Shown here: positions 35,701 through 50,700 of the stretch, piece after piece
How the letters are laid out: each line of letters opens with the position of its first letter
Numbering within the stretch: position 1 is the stretch's first letter
From: Lepidostoma basale
Taxonomy: Eukaryota; Arthropoda; Insecta; Trichoptera; Lepidostomatidae
Assembly (NCBI GenBank): GCA_022606425.2
Contig: JAHDVF020000240.1
Coordinates: 4,177,501-4,241,500 of the forward strand
Reading direction: 5' to 3'
Length of the DNA: 64,000 nt
Position numbers and translations under genes: made by a program
The notes under the pieces: model-generated
What the model was told of the DNA's origin: nothing
Seen by the model: only the letters and a program-made list of their open reading frames with translations
Database searches by the model: none

Positions 35701-38700
35701 ACCTTTGCTGTAGTGATCGCCAACGTTGAGGGGACCTGACACGGCACCGAAAGAAGAACATATTTTGTTCTATTATACTTTCTAATTTATTTTGGTTTTT
35801 GGATTTAAAACACGTGTTAATGCGCTCCATACATGAGCGTTGGAACCAGAATTCCATTGTGAACGGCGATTGTACATAAAATAATAAATAAATAAAAATA
35901 TATCAAGCTTTGACTCACCTTATTAAGACTCACATAAAATGTTTAATCATCGATGAAATAAAATTAAAAAAAGCAAATTTTCAAAATGCAAAACATATAA
36001 AATAACATAACACAAAAATGTAATAAAAAAAAAACAAAACAAAAAAAAAGCAATGATATAAAAAGGGAATAAAAAATAATGACACAAGAGGAATTGCCCC
36101 AAAATGAATTATACAAATCAAAAATCAAACTGACTTTAATATTGGAACAGTGGTTTAAAAATTGGGAACGTGCTATTTCATAGAGTTCGTTATTATAACT
36201 AAAGAGATATTTAACCCTTATATTATTAAGTAACTTACGAACTAACCATCAGTTCATATCCCGAAGGGGTAGGCGGAAATAATGGACTGCCACACTGTTC
36301 CTTCTTGGCATACTTCTCTCGATTCCTCAACATTTGATTCACAATTAAATAAATAAATAAAAAACATATGATCGTGCCACGATTTCATCAATCTTCCTCA
36401 ATTTCTAATTCCGTTTACATCATTTATCATTCTTTCTTTCCATGTGTCCAAACATTCTTCTTCATTTGATTCACAATCACAATCAAATCTTCTTATTCTT
36501 CAAGCACCCTGTCGGGTCCCCTCAACATTGGTGATCACCTCTTCCTCACGTTTCGCAGCCAGGACATCTGTCTCCTACTGGGCCCTCGGCGTCCCTCAAT
36601 TTTCCCCTCCAATTTCAGTTGGAGAAGGTGGTACTTTTCCCCACGCAGTACATGACCCAGATGTGAAATCTTCCGAACCTTGATAGTTGATAACAGTTCC
36701 CTGTCAACTCTAGCTCGCCTCAGGACTTCGGTATTGGTAGCCATGTCTGTCCAGGGAATTTTGAGCATTCGGTAATAGAGCCACATTTCAAATGCTTCCA
36801 GTCTGTTCATTGAGTTGACTTTTAAGATCCACATTTCACATCCGTACAATAAAACAGACCACACATAACATTTGATCATTCTCTGGCGGAGTTTCAAGTT
36901 TATGTTATCATTTACAATCAAAATATTTTATCGTGCCACGTTTTCATTGGTCTTCCTCTATTTCTAATTCCGTTTACATCGTTTCACTTTTTTACCATTC
37001 TTCCTTTTCATGTGTCCTAACCACCTTAATGATCCTTTCATAGTTTTGTTTATAACACTTTCATTCGCACTGCATTCACTTCTTATATTTTCATTCGACA
37101 CTCTATTCTAGTCAGTTTTTTACACATTCGTCTAAGAGATCTCATATCTACTGTGTTTATCCTACTTTCAGCCTTCTTTCGTCAGCTCCAAGCTTCACTT
37201 CCTTTCATAATATTTGCCACTAGAACTCTGTTATGTGCTGCCATCTTTGCTTTAGTGGACTAACTAACTAACCATCACACCGTTTCTCCGGAGGGGTAGG
37301 CAGAGAGGATGGACCGCCACATTGTTCTATTCTGACATAACTCTCGTGCCTCTTCTACATTCACACATCGTGACACATTTTCTTCTGCTCAAGTGCATAT
37401 ATTTCTATTTGCATGACTTTGAGCATCAAATTTTTTTTCTAATTAATTACTAATGGTAGCATTTCTTTCCAGTGCTATTAAAACATTGTACAAATAAAAA
37501 GGGTTAATCTAAATAAATAAATAAATAAAATCACATGTTCCTTATTACGTTTAAAAAAAGAATTATTTTTCATAACAATTCCAAATGCCGAAATTATTTT
37601 TGAATGTATTCCGTTTTTCAAACCTTGTGAGTGGGGCTCCCGATTCGCTCCTTCGAATTCAAATTAGTTCCGTGTTCCGAGGACGCCTCTCTATCTCCCT
37701 CCCTCTCCCGCGCTTCCCTTCTGGTGGCCTCCAGCAGCTGTCTCGCCCGCTCCTTCAGCTTATCGTGCCGCGAGAGCAGTTGCTGATTGGACGATTCAAA
37801 TAGTGGAAAGTATTCTTTTTTTTTACAATCACATTGCCAGCATAAAAAAAAAAAAAATCAGCCGTGTGTAGCATTGTGTGTACCTACCCACCTGCACTAC
37901 CAAGTTACGAGGCATATCCAGAAATTAAGTGTACTGAGGCTCTCACGACCGGATGGATTTAATTTTCGACATGTTGGCTACACTTCCGTGTAGCCTGACC
38001 CTTCCCCTCCGCAACGAGACCGGTTCGAGGTCACTACGTTGAGAAGTGTCGACGCGACAACACGTTTCGTGAAAAATGTCAATCCAATCTCCCGCCAAGT
38101 GCGAAATACGCGGCGCCGGGCAAGAATTTTTGAGGCGCTGCAAACTCCATAGAGATGAATTACTCTGCTCCATCGTTACTGGAGATGAAACTCGGGTTGC
38201 AAACTACACGCCTGAAACCAAAAGGCAGTCTCAACAGTGGCGTCACACCTCTTCACCCTCCGCCAAAAAGTTCAAAACCACGATTTCAGCCAAGAAAATC
38301 ATGGCGTCCGTGTTTTTTAGACTGTCAAGGCATAATTTTAATTGAATATATGCCTCAAGGGGAGACCAACAACTCTGCGATACTGTGAGACCCTAAACAA
38401 TTGCGGAGGGCGATTCAGAACAAGAGGAGAGGCATGCTGACAAAGGGAGTCTGCCTGCTGCACGACAATGCCAGAAGGAACTGCTCGCCACGTTTAAATG
38501 GGATGTCCTGAACCATCCTGCGCATTCTCCTGACCTAGCACCTTCAGATTGCTATCTCTTAACTCCCTGAAGCTGGACATGGGTGGAAAATGGTTTTCAA
38601 CCGACGAGGAGGTAAAGGAGGAGATGGAGAAGTGGATGAAGGGGTTGGCGGGAAACTACTTCGAGGAAGGCATCAAAAAGTTGATACCCCACTTCACCAC

Positions 38701-41700
38701 CTGCATTGAGAGGAATGGCGACTATGTCGAAAAATAGCCTACATATATACTACGGTAACCATGTAATTTTTGTTTAAATAAAAGAAATTGTAACCTACAA
38801 AAATTCAGTACACTTACTGTCTGGATATGCCTTTAATATATTTTTCTTTTAATTTTACAAAAAAAAAATTGCAAAAAAAAACTTTTTTTTTAATATCTAT
38901 TTCTTTTGAAGTCCCCACTGATAAATATATTTTTTATTCATTTCCATAGATAAAAAAAACACACCCTTTTAAATTTGAACGGAACGCCCGAAAAACAAAA
39001 CACAAAACAAAAACAAGAATGAAAATAAGCGAAAAAAAAAATCGTTGAATGATTTTTTAACAATGAATGCAAGCTATATATAGTATGTATGGGTTTGATG
39101 GATGTATACATGTTTGAATAATGTGTAAAAGCCAAAAAGGGACGATTGAAGTATCGAAATTGAACAATTTTCAAGCCGCCTTCCATAAATAAACGGTGAA
39201 AATGGTTTAATTTCTGTTAATGAATACGGCTTTTAAATTTTTCTTAAATATAATTTTTTAACCCTTTAAGAACAAGCATATTAACCTTCAGAAAGCTTAT
39301 GCAATAATTATTTCATATTTTTAAATAAAACATATCAATATAGACTTTATAAATCATATTTTAAACCTTCCCTTAACGTTGCTATGTTTCTTATACACGT
39401 TGGTTCTAATAACTTTCATATCTCTATGCATATAATACTCTATACTTTAATGTCTCTATGCACATAACAAAGAATTCAAAGAAGGGCGCACAGACGTCCA
39501 TGACGAACAGCGGTCTGGACGGCCATCGGTCAGTGACGAAACGATTGCGAAAGTGGAAGCGGCAATGCTGGCAGATCGAAGACTGACGGTTCGGGAGCTT
39601 AGCGAGATGATCCCAGATGTCAGCAAGACAACTATAGACAAGATCCTAACAGAACATTTAGGTTATTCTAAGGTTTGTGCAAGGCCCGCGTCACTATCAT
39701 GCTCATTGAGAAATTCGGATAGGAGATCGTCCTACACCCACCATACAGTCCAGACTTGGCTCCGAGCGACTACCATCTCTTCCCTGATTTGAAGAAACAA
39801 CTCAGTGAAATGTATTTTGCAAACGAAGAGGAGCTGAAAGAAGAGGTTCTGAGCTACCTTCACGGCCTGGCGGGATACTTCTATGACCAGGGAATCAAAA
39901 AGATGAAATGATGAAAAAGTGCATCGAAGTCAACGGGGACTATGTAGAAAAATAGCTGAAAGTCTAAGCTCTCCAATGATGTATTGCTTGTTGTAAATAA
40001 AAATGGTTTTCATTGTGAAAAAAAATAGAGAAACTTATTTTACGGACAACCCTCGTACTTACTGACATCCCTTTTCGGGCTGTATATTAAATATTTGTCT
40101 TATTTTAAATCTCTCATTATAAAATGTGTAATGACAACACAGCACAGTAACCCGCGTACTATTTTCTGCACATTAAGGGAAAGCTTAAAACACTGAAGGC
40201 ATTGATTCAGCTCTGAAAGAGTTAAAGTAATAATAAATAATAAATCACTGTTATCAGACTTCAACTTCAAAACTTCAAAAATAAATAATTAATATGTATA
40301 AAAAAATATTAAATGGTAATTAATTTTTTTTAAATATTATACTTTTTAATGAAAAATGTATTTGCAACACACACAAAATAAAATGTGAAATAAAAATATT
40401 TTAATAAAAATATAAACCAAGCAGTTTGGTACCAAAAAAAAAAACTAAATAAATAAAACGAAAAAGCTTCAAAAATGTGTTTTATAAAAAAAAGCTTACC
40501 AGAGGAGGTTTGGGCAAAGAGTCCAGGGGTGATACGGGGGTGGTCTCCCGCTCATTGATGGCCAAGGGATGAGAGAATTCATCCCCCTTAATCTCCAATA
40601 TCTTCTGTTCTTTCATTTCTAATGTGGGAATTTTCGTTTTTGCTGCAATGGAAAAATAACTAACTAACTAACTAACCATCACGCCGTTTCCCCGAAAGGG
40701 TAGACAGAAAGAATGGACTGCAACACTTTAATCGATGCTGCACTCCATTCTTCTCTTTTCGCCAACGGGAGAGACGCGGTGTGATGGGTTGCGAACCTCA
40801 TCGCCACCAATAGGCATCTCCCGCGCACACTTCAATCATTCAACGTCTACATAATAAATCTAAAACAAATTATACAAAATACAATGATATAAAATAAAAT
40901 AACACATAAAAATAATTTAACACATAATGTTCTTTTAGATGGTGCACTTGTCGTCAGCTGGACGATCCGGACGTTTGTGTTTATTAAATTTTTTATTCCA
41001 CTGTTTTCATTTTAATTAGGCACTTAAAACAATCCAACACCAGCAAAAATTTGATTGAAGAATTTATTCAAATTGTCATTGAAACAAATGAAAATTTTAT
41101 TTTTACACCTGTCAAATTTTTTTTTATAAACGAAAAAACTTGTATTATTTTAACATCAGAAGAGTGAAAACGTATTTCGTGTCACAAATAACTATCACAA
41201 AGTGGGGCAGCAATCAAATTAATCAAAACAATTCACTTATACAAGAAATATCTCCAAATTGACAGAAGCACCACATGAATCAAACCATTTTTTTTAAACC
41301 AGAACCATAGAGAAATATATGGAAAAATATATAAATAAAAAATGGGGAATGCCTTATAATGTGAACTACGGCCTTCGTGGCAGAGTGGCAAGTGCTACGA
41401 CTGCCACACTGAAGGTCCCGGGTTCGATTCCAGACGATGGCGTTGTGATTGTCACACTGTCTGGTGTAGAATTTATGTGACAATAAAATGGCAATAGATT
41501 AGCTACCTATTACATGTCACAAGAATCAATACGATAGCTATACCCTTTATATCGATTTGGCTCACCCTGTAGCGATGTAAGGAGCCATTCAATAAAATAA
41601 TAATCAAATCAGTTTATTTTCTCAAAAGACATTACAACTATTTTTTATAGTTTAAGGCATCTATTGAGAACAGGTAAAATATAATAAATATATAATACCG

Positions 41701-44700
41701 GGAACGCATGAGAGATGGTTCGACATTAGGAAGACAAGATACTCTCCAAAGTCAAGAGTATTTGTCTTCTGAACGTACTTTCACGAATATGAAAGACATC
41801 GATCTCCGAAGCGATCATGATCAGCAGTTTGATTGCTCTCCCCACCGGCATCACCAGAAGCAGGTTGGTTCTGCATGTTGGGAGATAAAACAGTCTCTGC
41901 TGTCGAAGATAACCATCCGGAACATAAAGATGGATAGCCTCCAAGATGACGGAATTCTCAAAGAATCCCCTGATAAGTCTGAAGAAATGGGTAAGTGTGC
42001 ACCCATCCCTTCTTATCTGCAAACTATTGGTCCCCAGCATGCCCAAGAGGAATGCAGTGGGATAAAGCCACGGACAGCTACCAAACTCCCTCATGTAGAG
42101 ATATCTCAGAAATCTTTTCTGAACCCTCTCTAATAATAATACAATAGACAGCTTACTGACATTCCGCTCATTTTGGCATTACATGTTAGGTTAGGATTAG
42201 ATTGGAAGTGAAGTTGACTCACAATCGCCAAGGTTGACGGTGAGGACCTCTTGCGGTTCGTCTTCTTCATCGGAGCCGAAGGGATCCGTGAGCTGCTTCC
42301 TGGTCATCAGTTTAACGGGCCACGCCTCTCTCACCGTCACGCCCATCGTCGGCTGCGCAAGCGGATTCTTCGCTGTGGTATCACCTGATGCATAACATTC
42401 ACGAATTGATGAAAACATATCACAATTAAATTAACCAATTACAAAAAGGTCCGCTTGACTCTAATAGGATAAAAACAGTAGTGCAGTCAAATAATTAATA
42501 TGAATGTATATTAAAGTTAAAATCCACTAATATTTGTGTCTTCGGCCAGTTTCGGCAGCTCGCTGCAATCTTCTGGTCACCAAGCTGCCGAAACCGATTT
42601 AAGACATAAACATTAGTGGATTTTAACTAAATATACATTTAAATTTTTTTTTTTTTTTCGTTATTAAAAAAAAACTAACTAACCATCATGCCGTCTCTCC
42701 GAAGGGTAAGGTAGAAAGAACGGACTGCCACACTTTTCTTTCCTGACCTATTTCTCTTGCTTCTTCAACATTCATACATCATGTGATGCATGCATGTCGA
42801 TTTCTCTGACTCCTCATGTGGCCGACATTCAATATTAGATTTATTTGATTGTGCCCCGTTTTCCTCGGTCTTCCTCTATTTCTAATTCCATTTACATTGT
42901 TAACGTATACTTTTTTTTACCATTATTTCTTCGTCCATTCTTTCCATGTAAATGATTATTCCATTCTTTTGTTCGTAACACTTTCATTTACACCGTATTC
43001 ACTTATTATATTTTCATTCGACACTCTATCATACACATATTTTTTTCGCACATTTATCTAAAAGATCTCATTTCTACTTTCATCCTTTTTTTGCCAGTTC
43101 TATACTTCGCTTCCATACATAAGGGTCGGTACAAGAACACCATTGTGCACTGCCATTTTAGCTTTTTTGAATAGGTTTTTATAAAAAACAATGTTAATTT
43201 TTGACTAATGAAAATGTAAATTTTCTAGAAACTTAATTGTATTTTATGGAAATGTCATGTTTTGTCTTGCTAAAGCATTTTTCTTCTTCTTTTTGTGGCC
43301 ATTTAAGGATTTTACCCACATTGCATCACTTCTGTAAAGGCTCCTTTGTCTTCTGCCACCCGGAACAACTCCTACAATGTGCACCTTCTCTTTCTCTCTT
43401 ACTTATCGGTATGTGCGTACGAGCGAGATGCACTACTTATCACACAGTAATTATTTTAATTCTAGCATTTAAGTCGTTAGCATTTTTGATACAATAAGGT
43501 TAAAATGAGGAACTCACCAGAGACAAAAGAATCCTTCTTATCCTTCAAATCGCCTTCCTTCACCGACGTATATTTAGCTGCTGAATCTCCAACTTCCTTG
43601 TTCGAGGTGAATTTTTCAAACGGTGACTTCAGACTGGACAGCTTGTCTTTGGTCGGTGAGAGAACCTTGCCAAAGATGTTCTTCGAAGAGGCAAACAACA
43701 TGTCTTTGACATCCTTCATCGTGTTGACGGGGGATTTCTCCTTCATGGGCGGCTCGGACGGAGTCCTGGTCTCCGGAGAGCCAATATTGGCCCCAAACTG
43801 TCTCGGATGGGAGCCGCTGCGTTCTTGAGAATGCTGAGAATCGACTGACCCTTGGGAGCTAGAAAAAAAATAGTATGAAAAGCTGATATAAAAAAAAATC
43901 GTCTGTTTACAATGGAGTTCTGGTCCGAAGCATGGAACTGGCAGAAGAAGGATGAGAGCAGAATAAATGCAGTAAAGATGAAGTCCCTAAGACATATGTG
44001 TGGTAGAATGATGTACAATAGAATCTTGAATGCTGATATAAGAAAGGAATGTAGAGCAGAAGGTATTATGAACAAAATTATGAAAGGATCGCTGCTTTGG
44101 TTTGGACATATGAAGCGCATTGATGGAGAAAGAATGGTTAAGAAAGTATATGTTAACGATGTAAATGGAGCACGGAGTCGAGGTAGACCGAGGAAAACAT
44201 GGCTTGACCAAATTAATTTGGTCATGTTAAAAGTCGGAAGAATCGACGTGCGTGTATGACTCGTTGTATAAATGTGGAGGAAGCTAGAGAGGTGTGTCAG
44301 GATAGAGTAGTGTGGCGGTCCATTCTCTCTGCCTACCCCTACGGAGAAATGTCAGTATTTCCGGACCTACCCTAATAATTATTTGTTACAAATGTATAAA
44401 GTCACATCAATTTTCGTGTATTACCATATTCTGCTCCATTTACTAGAGTATATAAACAGCAAAGAGCTGAAATTTCGTCACATTTGTAATGCCTTAGAAG
44501 GGTGAAACATGTCATTCCCATAAAATATAATAAAACTTCTAGAAAACTGAAGTTTTCATGCGAATTAATTATTTAATATGGAGTTTTACATCATTATTCA
44601 AGAAACAATAAATCTAAGACGTTGATTTCTGAGGTGATCATGTTCAGCAGACTGATAGCTCTTCCCACCAGCAATACCAGAAATCAATGCGCATGACACA

Positions 44701-47700
44701 ATGTATGAATGTTGAGAAAAGAGAGAAGCATGTCAGATATCTCTTTCTACTCACCCCTGGTTAGTTAGTTTAGAGAAAGAGGGGGTCATACCTTAGAGAA
44801 GTCCTGTTGGTGGCTGGCTGCGCCTCCATCCTTTTCTGGCGCATGGTGAGTATCTCCTGGGAGAAAAGTTCCACAGATATATCCGTGTCCTTGTCGGTGT
44901 TGAAACGGCCTATCGTGTACGAAGACTCTTCGGACGTCGGTCCTGATGGAAAAAAAAATAAGAAAGTTATTACTAGCTACCCTCACAGCGAAAATTGTCC
45001 AGAACGGTCCACGGAGAAGCAAATGCTCAGTCTTTAACCCTTACCACTCCATTTGTAATGATTTATTCTTCAAATAAAAACAATTTACAAAAAAACATTA
45101 TGGACTACTTATAGTTTTGCATAATATGGTACTTTTTAAAACAATCTCCAGGATGGAGACCAGGTTTTCTGGAACAGGTCTCACAAAACCACACTGTTTC
45201 CCGCCTTCCCCTGGAATCTTTCTGTTACTGCACACAGTACAGTCTTTAGAACCTTTGTCCAGTTTCGCAATGAAGTGGGGCTTGTACTCTAATCGCTCCT
45301 CTGCATGACATATCACGCCAAGTTCCCGCCATTTTAGGTTATGCGAATTCGCAAGGATTATTTTATAGTAAAATAAAAACGGAAAACAGTCAAAATTTTA
45401 TTAAAACGTGAAATTAAATGGTTTTTTAACGAATGATCACAAAAAAGTCAAGTAACACAAATACTTGAGTAAATAGCTGTATAAATTTGAATTTGTAATT
45501 CCTAACCAAAAAGAAGATATTTGAGATCAAAGTTGCCAGTACGGCAAAACGCCAATTTCATATGTAAGGACCTAATATATATGGGGACGTAAAATCCGGG
45601 TTTCACTGTATATACAAAAGATTCTAAAGCTAACGTACGATAAGGGTTAATATTTGACTCACCGACTTTGTCCAGCCTGTACTGCCTGTGCGTGAAGAGA
45701 GCACGCAGCTGGTGAAGGTACGTCAGCAGGGCCAGCCTATCGGGTCCTCGAGCTCTGCGCAACTCGGACGCGTGAAATACTCCGGGCACCCCCAGGGCCT
45801 CCGACGCCTTCAACGCGATGCGAATGTTGTTCTCGGCGTCGTTGGGCGTTATCATTGACATGTCGCTGAAGTGGGAAAAAAAACACTGTATTATTATGGT
45901 TCTTATGAATGATGGTATTATGAACAAAATAATGAAAGGATCATTAAGATGGTTTGGACATATGGAAAGAATGAATGAAGAAAGAATGGTAAAAAAATTA
46001 TATGTTAACGATGTAAATGGAACCAGAAACAGAGGAAGACCGAGGAAAACGTGGCACGATCAAATAAATCAAATATTGAATGTCGGCCATGTGAGGAGTC
46101 AGAGAAATCGACGCGCGTGCATGACACGATGTATGAATGTTCTGCCTACCCCTTCGGAGAGACGGCGTGATGGTTAGTTAGTTAGTTTTTTATTGGAAAT
46201 GAAAATTACAAAGTGCTGCAACTCATTATCCAAGTGTCGGGTGAAGAAGAAAATCCCGGTTAGGAAACCTTGAAGAAAGGTTCAGCTGCAGCACCACTTC
46301 CCTGTTTAAAGTTGGTGAATCAAAAGAAAAAATAGGCAGAAATGAAAAGGATAATAATCATTTCCGTCTCGGATACAAAGAAGAACCGGGACTCACATGA
46401 GGTTAGGCCTGAAGTGGTGGATGATGGCGCAAAAGGCGCGGCCGTCCGTCCAGCTGCTGGAGAGATCGGTTACTCGGCAGCCAGGATAGTCCCGAGTGAC
46501 CTGCTGGCACCACTGCAGCAGATCCTGGGCCACAGCCGGCTCCCGTCCCGGACCCTCCCAACGGGATGGAGTGAGACTCAGCTTGCCGAGGGTACCTGAC
46601 AAAATACAACAATTTAGTTAAGCGCCAAGAGACCCAGATGAAGGATTGGAACCTAACTAACTTACCATCATGCCGTCTTCCGAAGATGTAGACAGAAATA
46701 ATGGACTGCCACACTTTTCCATCCGGACATATTTCTCTCGTTTCCTCAACATTCATACACCGTGTCATGCATGCATGTCGATTTCTCTGACTCCTCATGT
46801 GCACCGTTTTCCTTGGTCTTCCTCTATTTCTAGTTCCATTTACATAGTTAATGTATACTTTTTTTACCATTCATTCTTCTTTCATTCTTTTCACGTTAAT
46901 GATTATTTCATTATTTTGTTCGTAACACTTTTATTCACACCGCATTCACTTCTTATATTTTCATTCAACACTCTATCAATATTATTATTATTTTTTTTTT
47001 AATCGCTTTTTACATCATGACAGCGTAAGCCAAATCGATGTAAAGGGTATTATACGAGTATTTAGCTATCATAGTGATTCTCGTGACATATGATAGGTAG
47101 CTAATCTATCGCCATTTTATATTGTCACATGAATTCTACACCAGACCAAAGACAGTGTGACAATCACGCTGCCCTCGCCGGGAATCGAACCCGGAACCTT
47201 AGGGGTGGCAGTCAATGCACTTACCACTCGGCCACGAAGGTCGTCAAACACATATTATCCACACATTCGTCTAAAAGATCTCATTTCTACGGTATTTTTT
47301 TTTACTTTCATCCTTCTTTTGCCAGTTCCATGCTTCACTTCCATACATAAGGGTCTGCATAAGAACACCATTGTGCACTGCCATTGACGATAAAAATATA
47401 TATATATACACTCACCATCAGAAACAATTGGGGTCTTATCACTTTCCTTCTCTACATCAACAATCGGTGTTGTGACATTGGAATTAGATTCTTCCGCATT
47501 TTCCGAATAAGCAAAGTCATTCAGGTTTGTCTTCAAGTCCAGCGGCTTCAGATTCTTCTTCGAGAGATGCTTCGTTGCGGAGAAATTGATGGGTTCGAAG
47601 ATGGATCGAGGCTTGATGGAGGTGGACCTGTCGTTGGACGCGTAGAGATCGTGGTGTCCGCTGATCGATGGAGGTATTTTTAGGGGATCCAGGGGTGTCG

Positions 47701-50700
47701 AGGCCGTTGGGGTGGAATCTAGAGAGGCGATGCTCCCCGGTGTGCCGGCCAGACTCGATGTCATCATCTCCATCTGCTGCGTCAGGTCCAACATCTGAAA
47801 ATGAGCAGTTTTTAAATTGGATTATAACTAAAAAATATATATATATATATATACAGTGAAAGCCGGATTTTACGTCCCCGTATTTAACGTTTTCCCGCCA
47901 ATTGCGTTTCATTATTTCAGTCCCGATATATTTGAGTAGATTTTTTACCCGCTTTTATGTTTTTTATTTTCCCGCAATTCACGTCGAAAATATTCAAAAT
48001 ATGCGAGTTATGCGCGCTTGACAATGAGTTGGCGCATCATTTCGGCCGTGATTGGTCGGCGAGTGACATTGTTATTGGTCGGCAGACGGAGCGCAACGTG
48101 GTGATTGGCCGACATTTTTAAATTTTCGCCGGTTACAACTATCATTCTGTTTTTGGCCCGGTTTGTAACGCTTCGTTCTGTTTGACATTAATCGCGATCG
48201 TTATTTACAAATAGTTTTTACGTTTTTTGTTTGGGGTTTTACGTTTTATGTTTTGTTTTTTAAGTTAATTATAATATTTTCTTTCCTTTTACATCGGTTT
48301 CATTTTGGTTCACGCATTTTGCGAACTAATCTACGTGGTTTAAAAATACATAAATTGAAATATCGATTTTTTCAATACCCCCATTTACGTTTTCCCTCCA
48401 TTTACGTTTTTTTCTCATCCCCTTGAAAAACGTAAAATAGGGGTTTCACTGTATGTAATCATTATTGATTGACACTGCAATGTGTGCCTGGATGCGGATC
48501 GCTCAGGATAGAAGGGAGTGGAAAATACGAGATAATCAAGGAGTGGACAGCCACAAATGGCTGAAGAAGAAGAAAAAAAAGATATTACCTGTTTCATACT
48601 AGCAGAGTTATCGGAGAGACTGCAATCATCTTCCTCGAAATCGTCCAACGTGGCTATGTCCGAGTTGTTGTTTACCGACATCATCGAAGCCATGGACTGC
48701 ATATCCTCGTCACTGCATCAATAATAATAATAATAATTAAAAATTAAAACAAAATCTCCCTATATATGTTATATACGTAAAGATAAGCGCGGGATTCTAA
48801 CATATATACAAGTTTAAAAAATTTGTCAGATATGGTGTTCATAATGGGGAATGTTGTTAAACATAAAGCGATCGCTCAACCCAACCAATGACAGGTCATA
48901 AGTCCTGTAAGCGCCTCGACCACCACATTCTGTTCCCAGAAAAACAATTAAACATCTTCGTCTCTATTGAGAAACAATTAATCCTTATAAAAAATATAAA
49001 AAATTATCTGCAATGGGTAAAATCCAGTATTTGTCTACAAGAATTTGTAAACATTCAAAATGTTATATATGTTAAATATAAAAATGAATGTTTGTCTGTC
49101 TCTGATTTTCTCGAAAATTACTAGACGGATTTCGCTGAAAATATCAGTTTGTTCTTTTAAGTTCCAAGTCCCAGGAAGGTTTTGAAAGGAGTTTGAATGA
49201 AATCCAATCATCTTCTTGTTCATTTTTTTTTATTGTATACAACAGGTCTTAAAACCCAATTACTGTATACATTTTACATACAAAAATAACACAGACATAC
49301 ATGTTAAAATAAAACACATATCAGCAATTGTGGTATGTACCAATATGATCCCTAACCACCCTACCTATTTGAACGTACGTGATACGTTCACTTTGACTGT
49401 ACCATTCTACGAAATCCCGTATCACGTACGGGCTTGAGAAAAAGTAATGTATCTAAAATGTACAAAGTTTTAGGGATACGCGCGTGTGCCATCAAAACTT
49501 GAGCACAAGTCTTCATAAATATGATAGTTTTACAAGGGGCACGCCAAGTGTGCGGCCGAGTATTTGACGTTTCGTAATTTAAAAAAATATAATTAGTACA
49601 TAATTAAACTAACTAACTAACTAACTTACCATCACGCCGTCTCCCCGGAGGGGTAGGCAGAAAGAATGGAACGCCACACTGTTCTGTCCTGACATACGTC
49701 TCTCGCTTCCTCTACATTCATACATCTTGTCATGCACGCACGTCGATTTTTCCGACTCCTCACGTGACCGACATTCAATATTTGATTGATTTGATCGTGC
49801 CACGTTTTCCTCAGCCTTCCTCTATTTCTAGCTCCGTTCACGCCGTTTATATATACCTTCTTTACCTACTGTCTTCACTCATTCTTTCCATGTGTCCAAA
49901 CCATCTTAATGACCCTTTCCTTATCATATACAGATTTGCCACACATTCGTCTTAGAGATCTCATTTCTACTGCATTTATTCTACTTTCATCCTTCTTTTG
50001 CCAGTTCCATGCTTCACTTCCATACATAAGGGTCGGCACAAGAACTATAAGTATATAATTAAATTTCATTAATATAAAACCTGCTTGTTTTTTGCACGTT
50101 TCTCGGAAAATATCCCAAAGGTAGGGTGGTTAAAGGACACATAGGTCATTTGGAGAATGTCCATATCGACTGACACCTCATTCAAGAGCACCATACCCCG
50201 GGTCATTGTATGCTGCGCCAAGACATCTGTCCTGCTATGCGGTATGCACAACAGATCGTGTCTTCTAGCGCGAGCATACCTGTCCGCTGCATTGAGACCA
50301 TAACACTCTAAGAGGTATGGGCTATCAATGAGGTTACGAAGTATTTTAAATCCTAAGATCATCAATGTACCCTTTCTTCTTGATTCGAGACTGCGGTACT
50401 CGGTAAAAAGCAATCGTTTTTGGAAAAAAAAACGGTTGCTTTGAAATTTTGACACAAATTTGCATTTGAATACAGCAATAGTGAAATGTTTTCGGGTCCG
50501 CTAGTTAGTAATAAATATTTACAATACATTAGGATTTCTAAAGTGGAAGTTGGTAAACTTACGCTGCACTGCCTTCCCTCAACAGGACGGAGCTTATGGT
50601 GACCTCCAATGATGCAGATGTGACCTGTGAAAATAAAAATGCTATTAAATGGCTAACTATAGACAAGTATTCACCGATTTGCTGATCTCTTCTGAAGGGA

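Noticed and set aside
50069..50455. 128-residue ORF as an EHBP1 alternative exon
   Set aside because: Sequence pattern is a jockey-type RT C-terminus; phase and content do not fit EHBP1.
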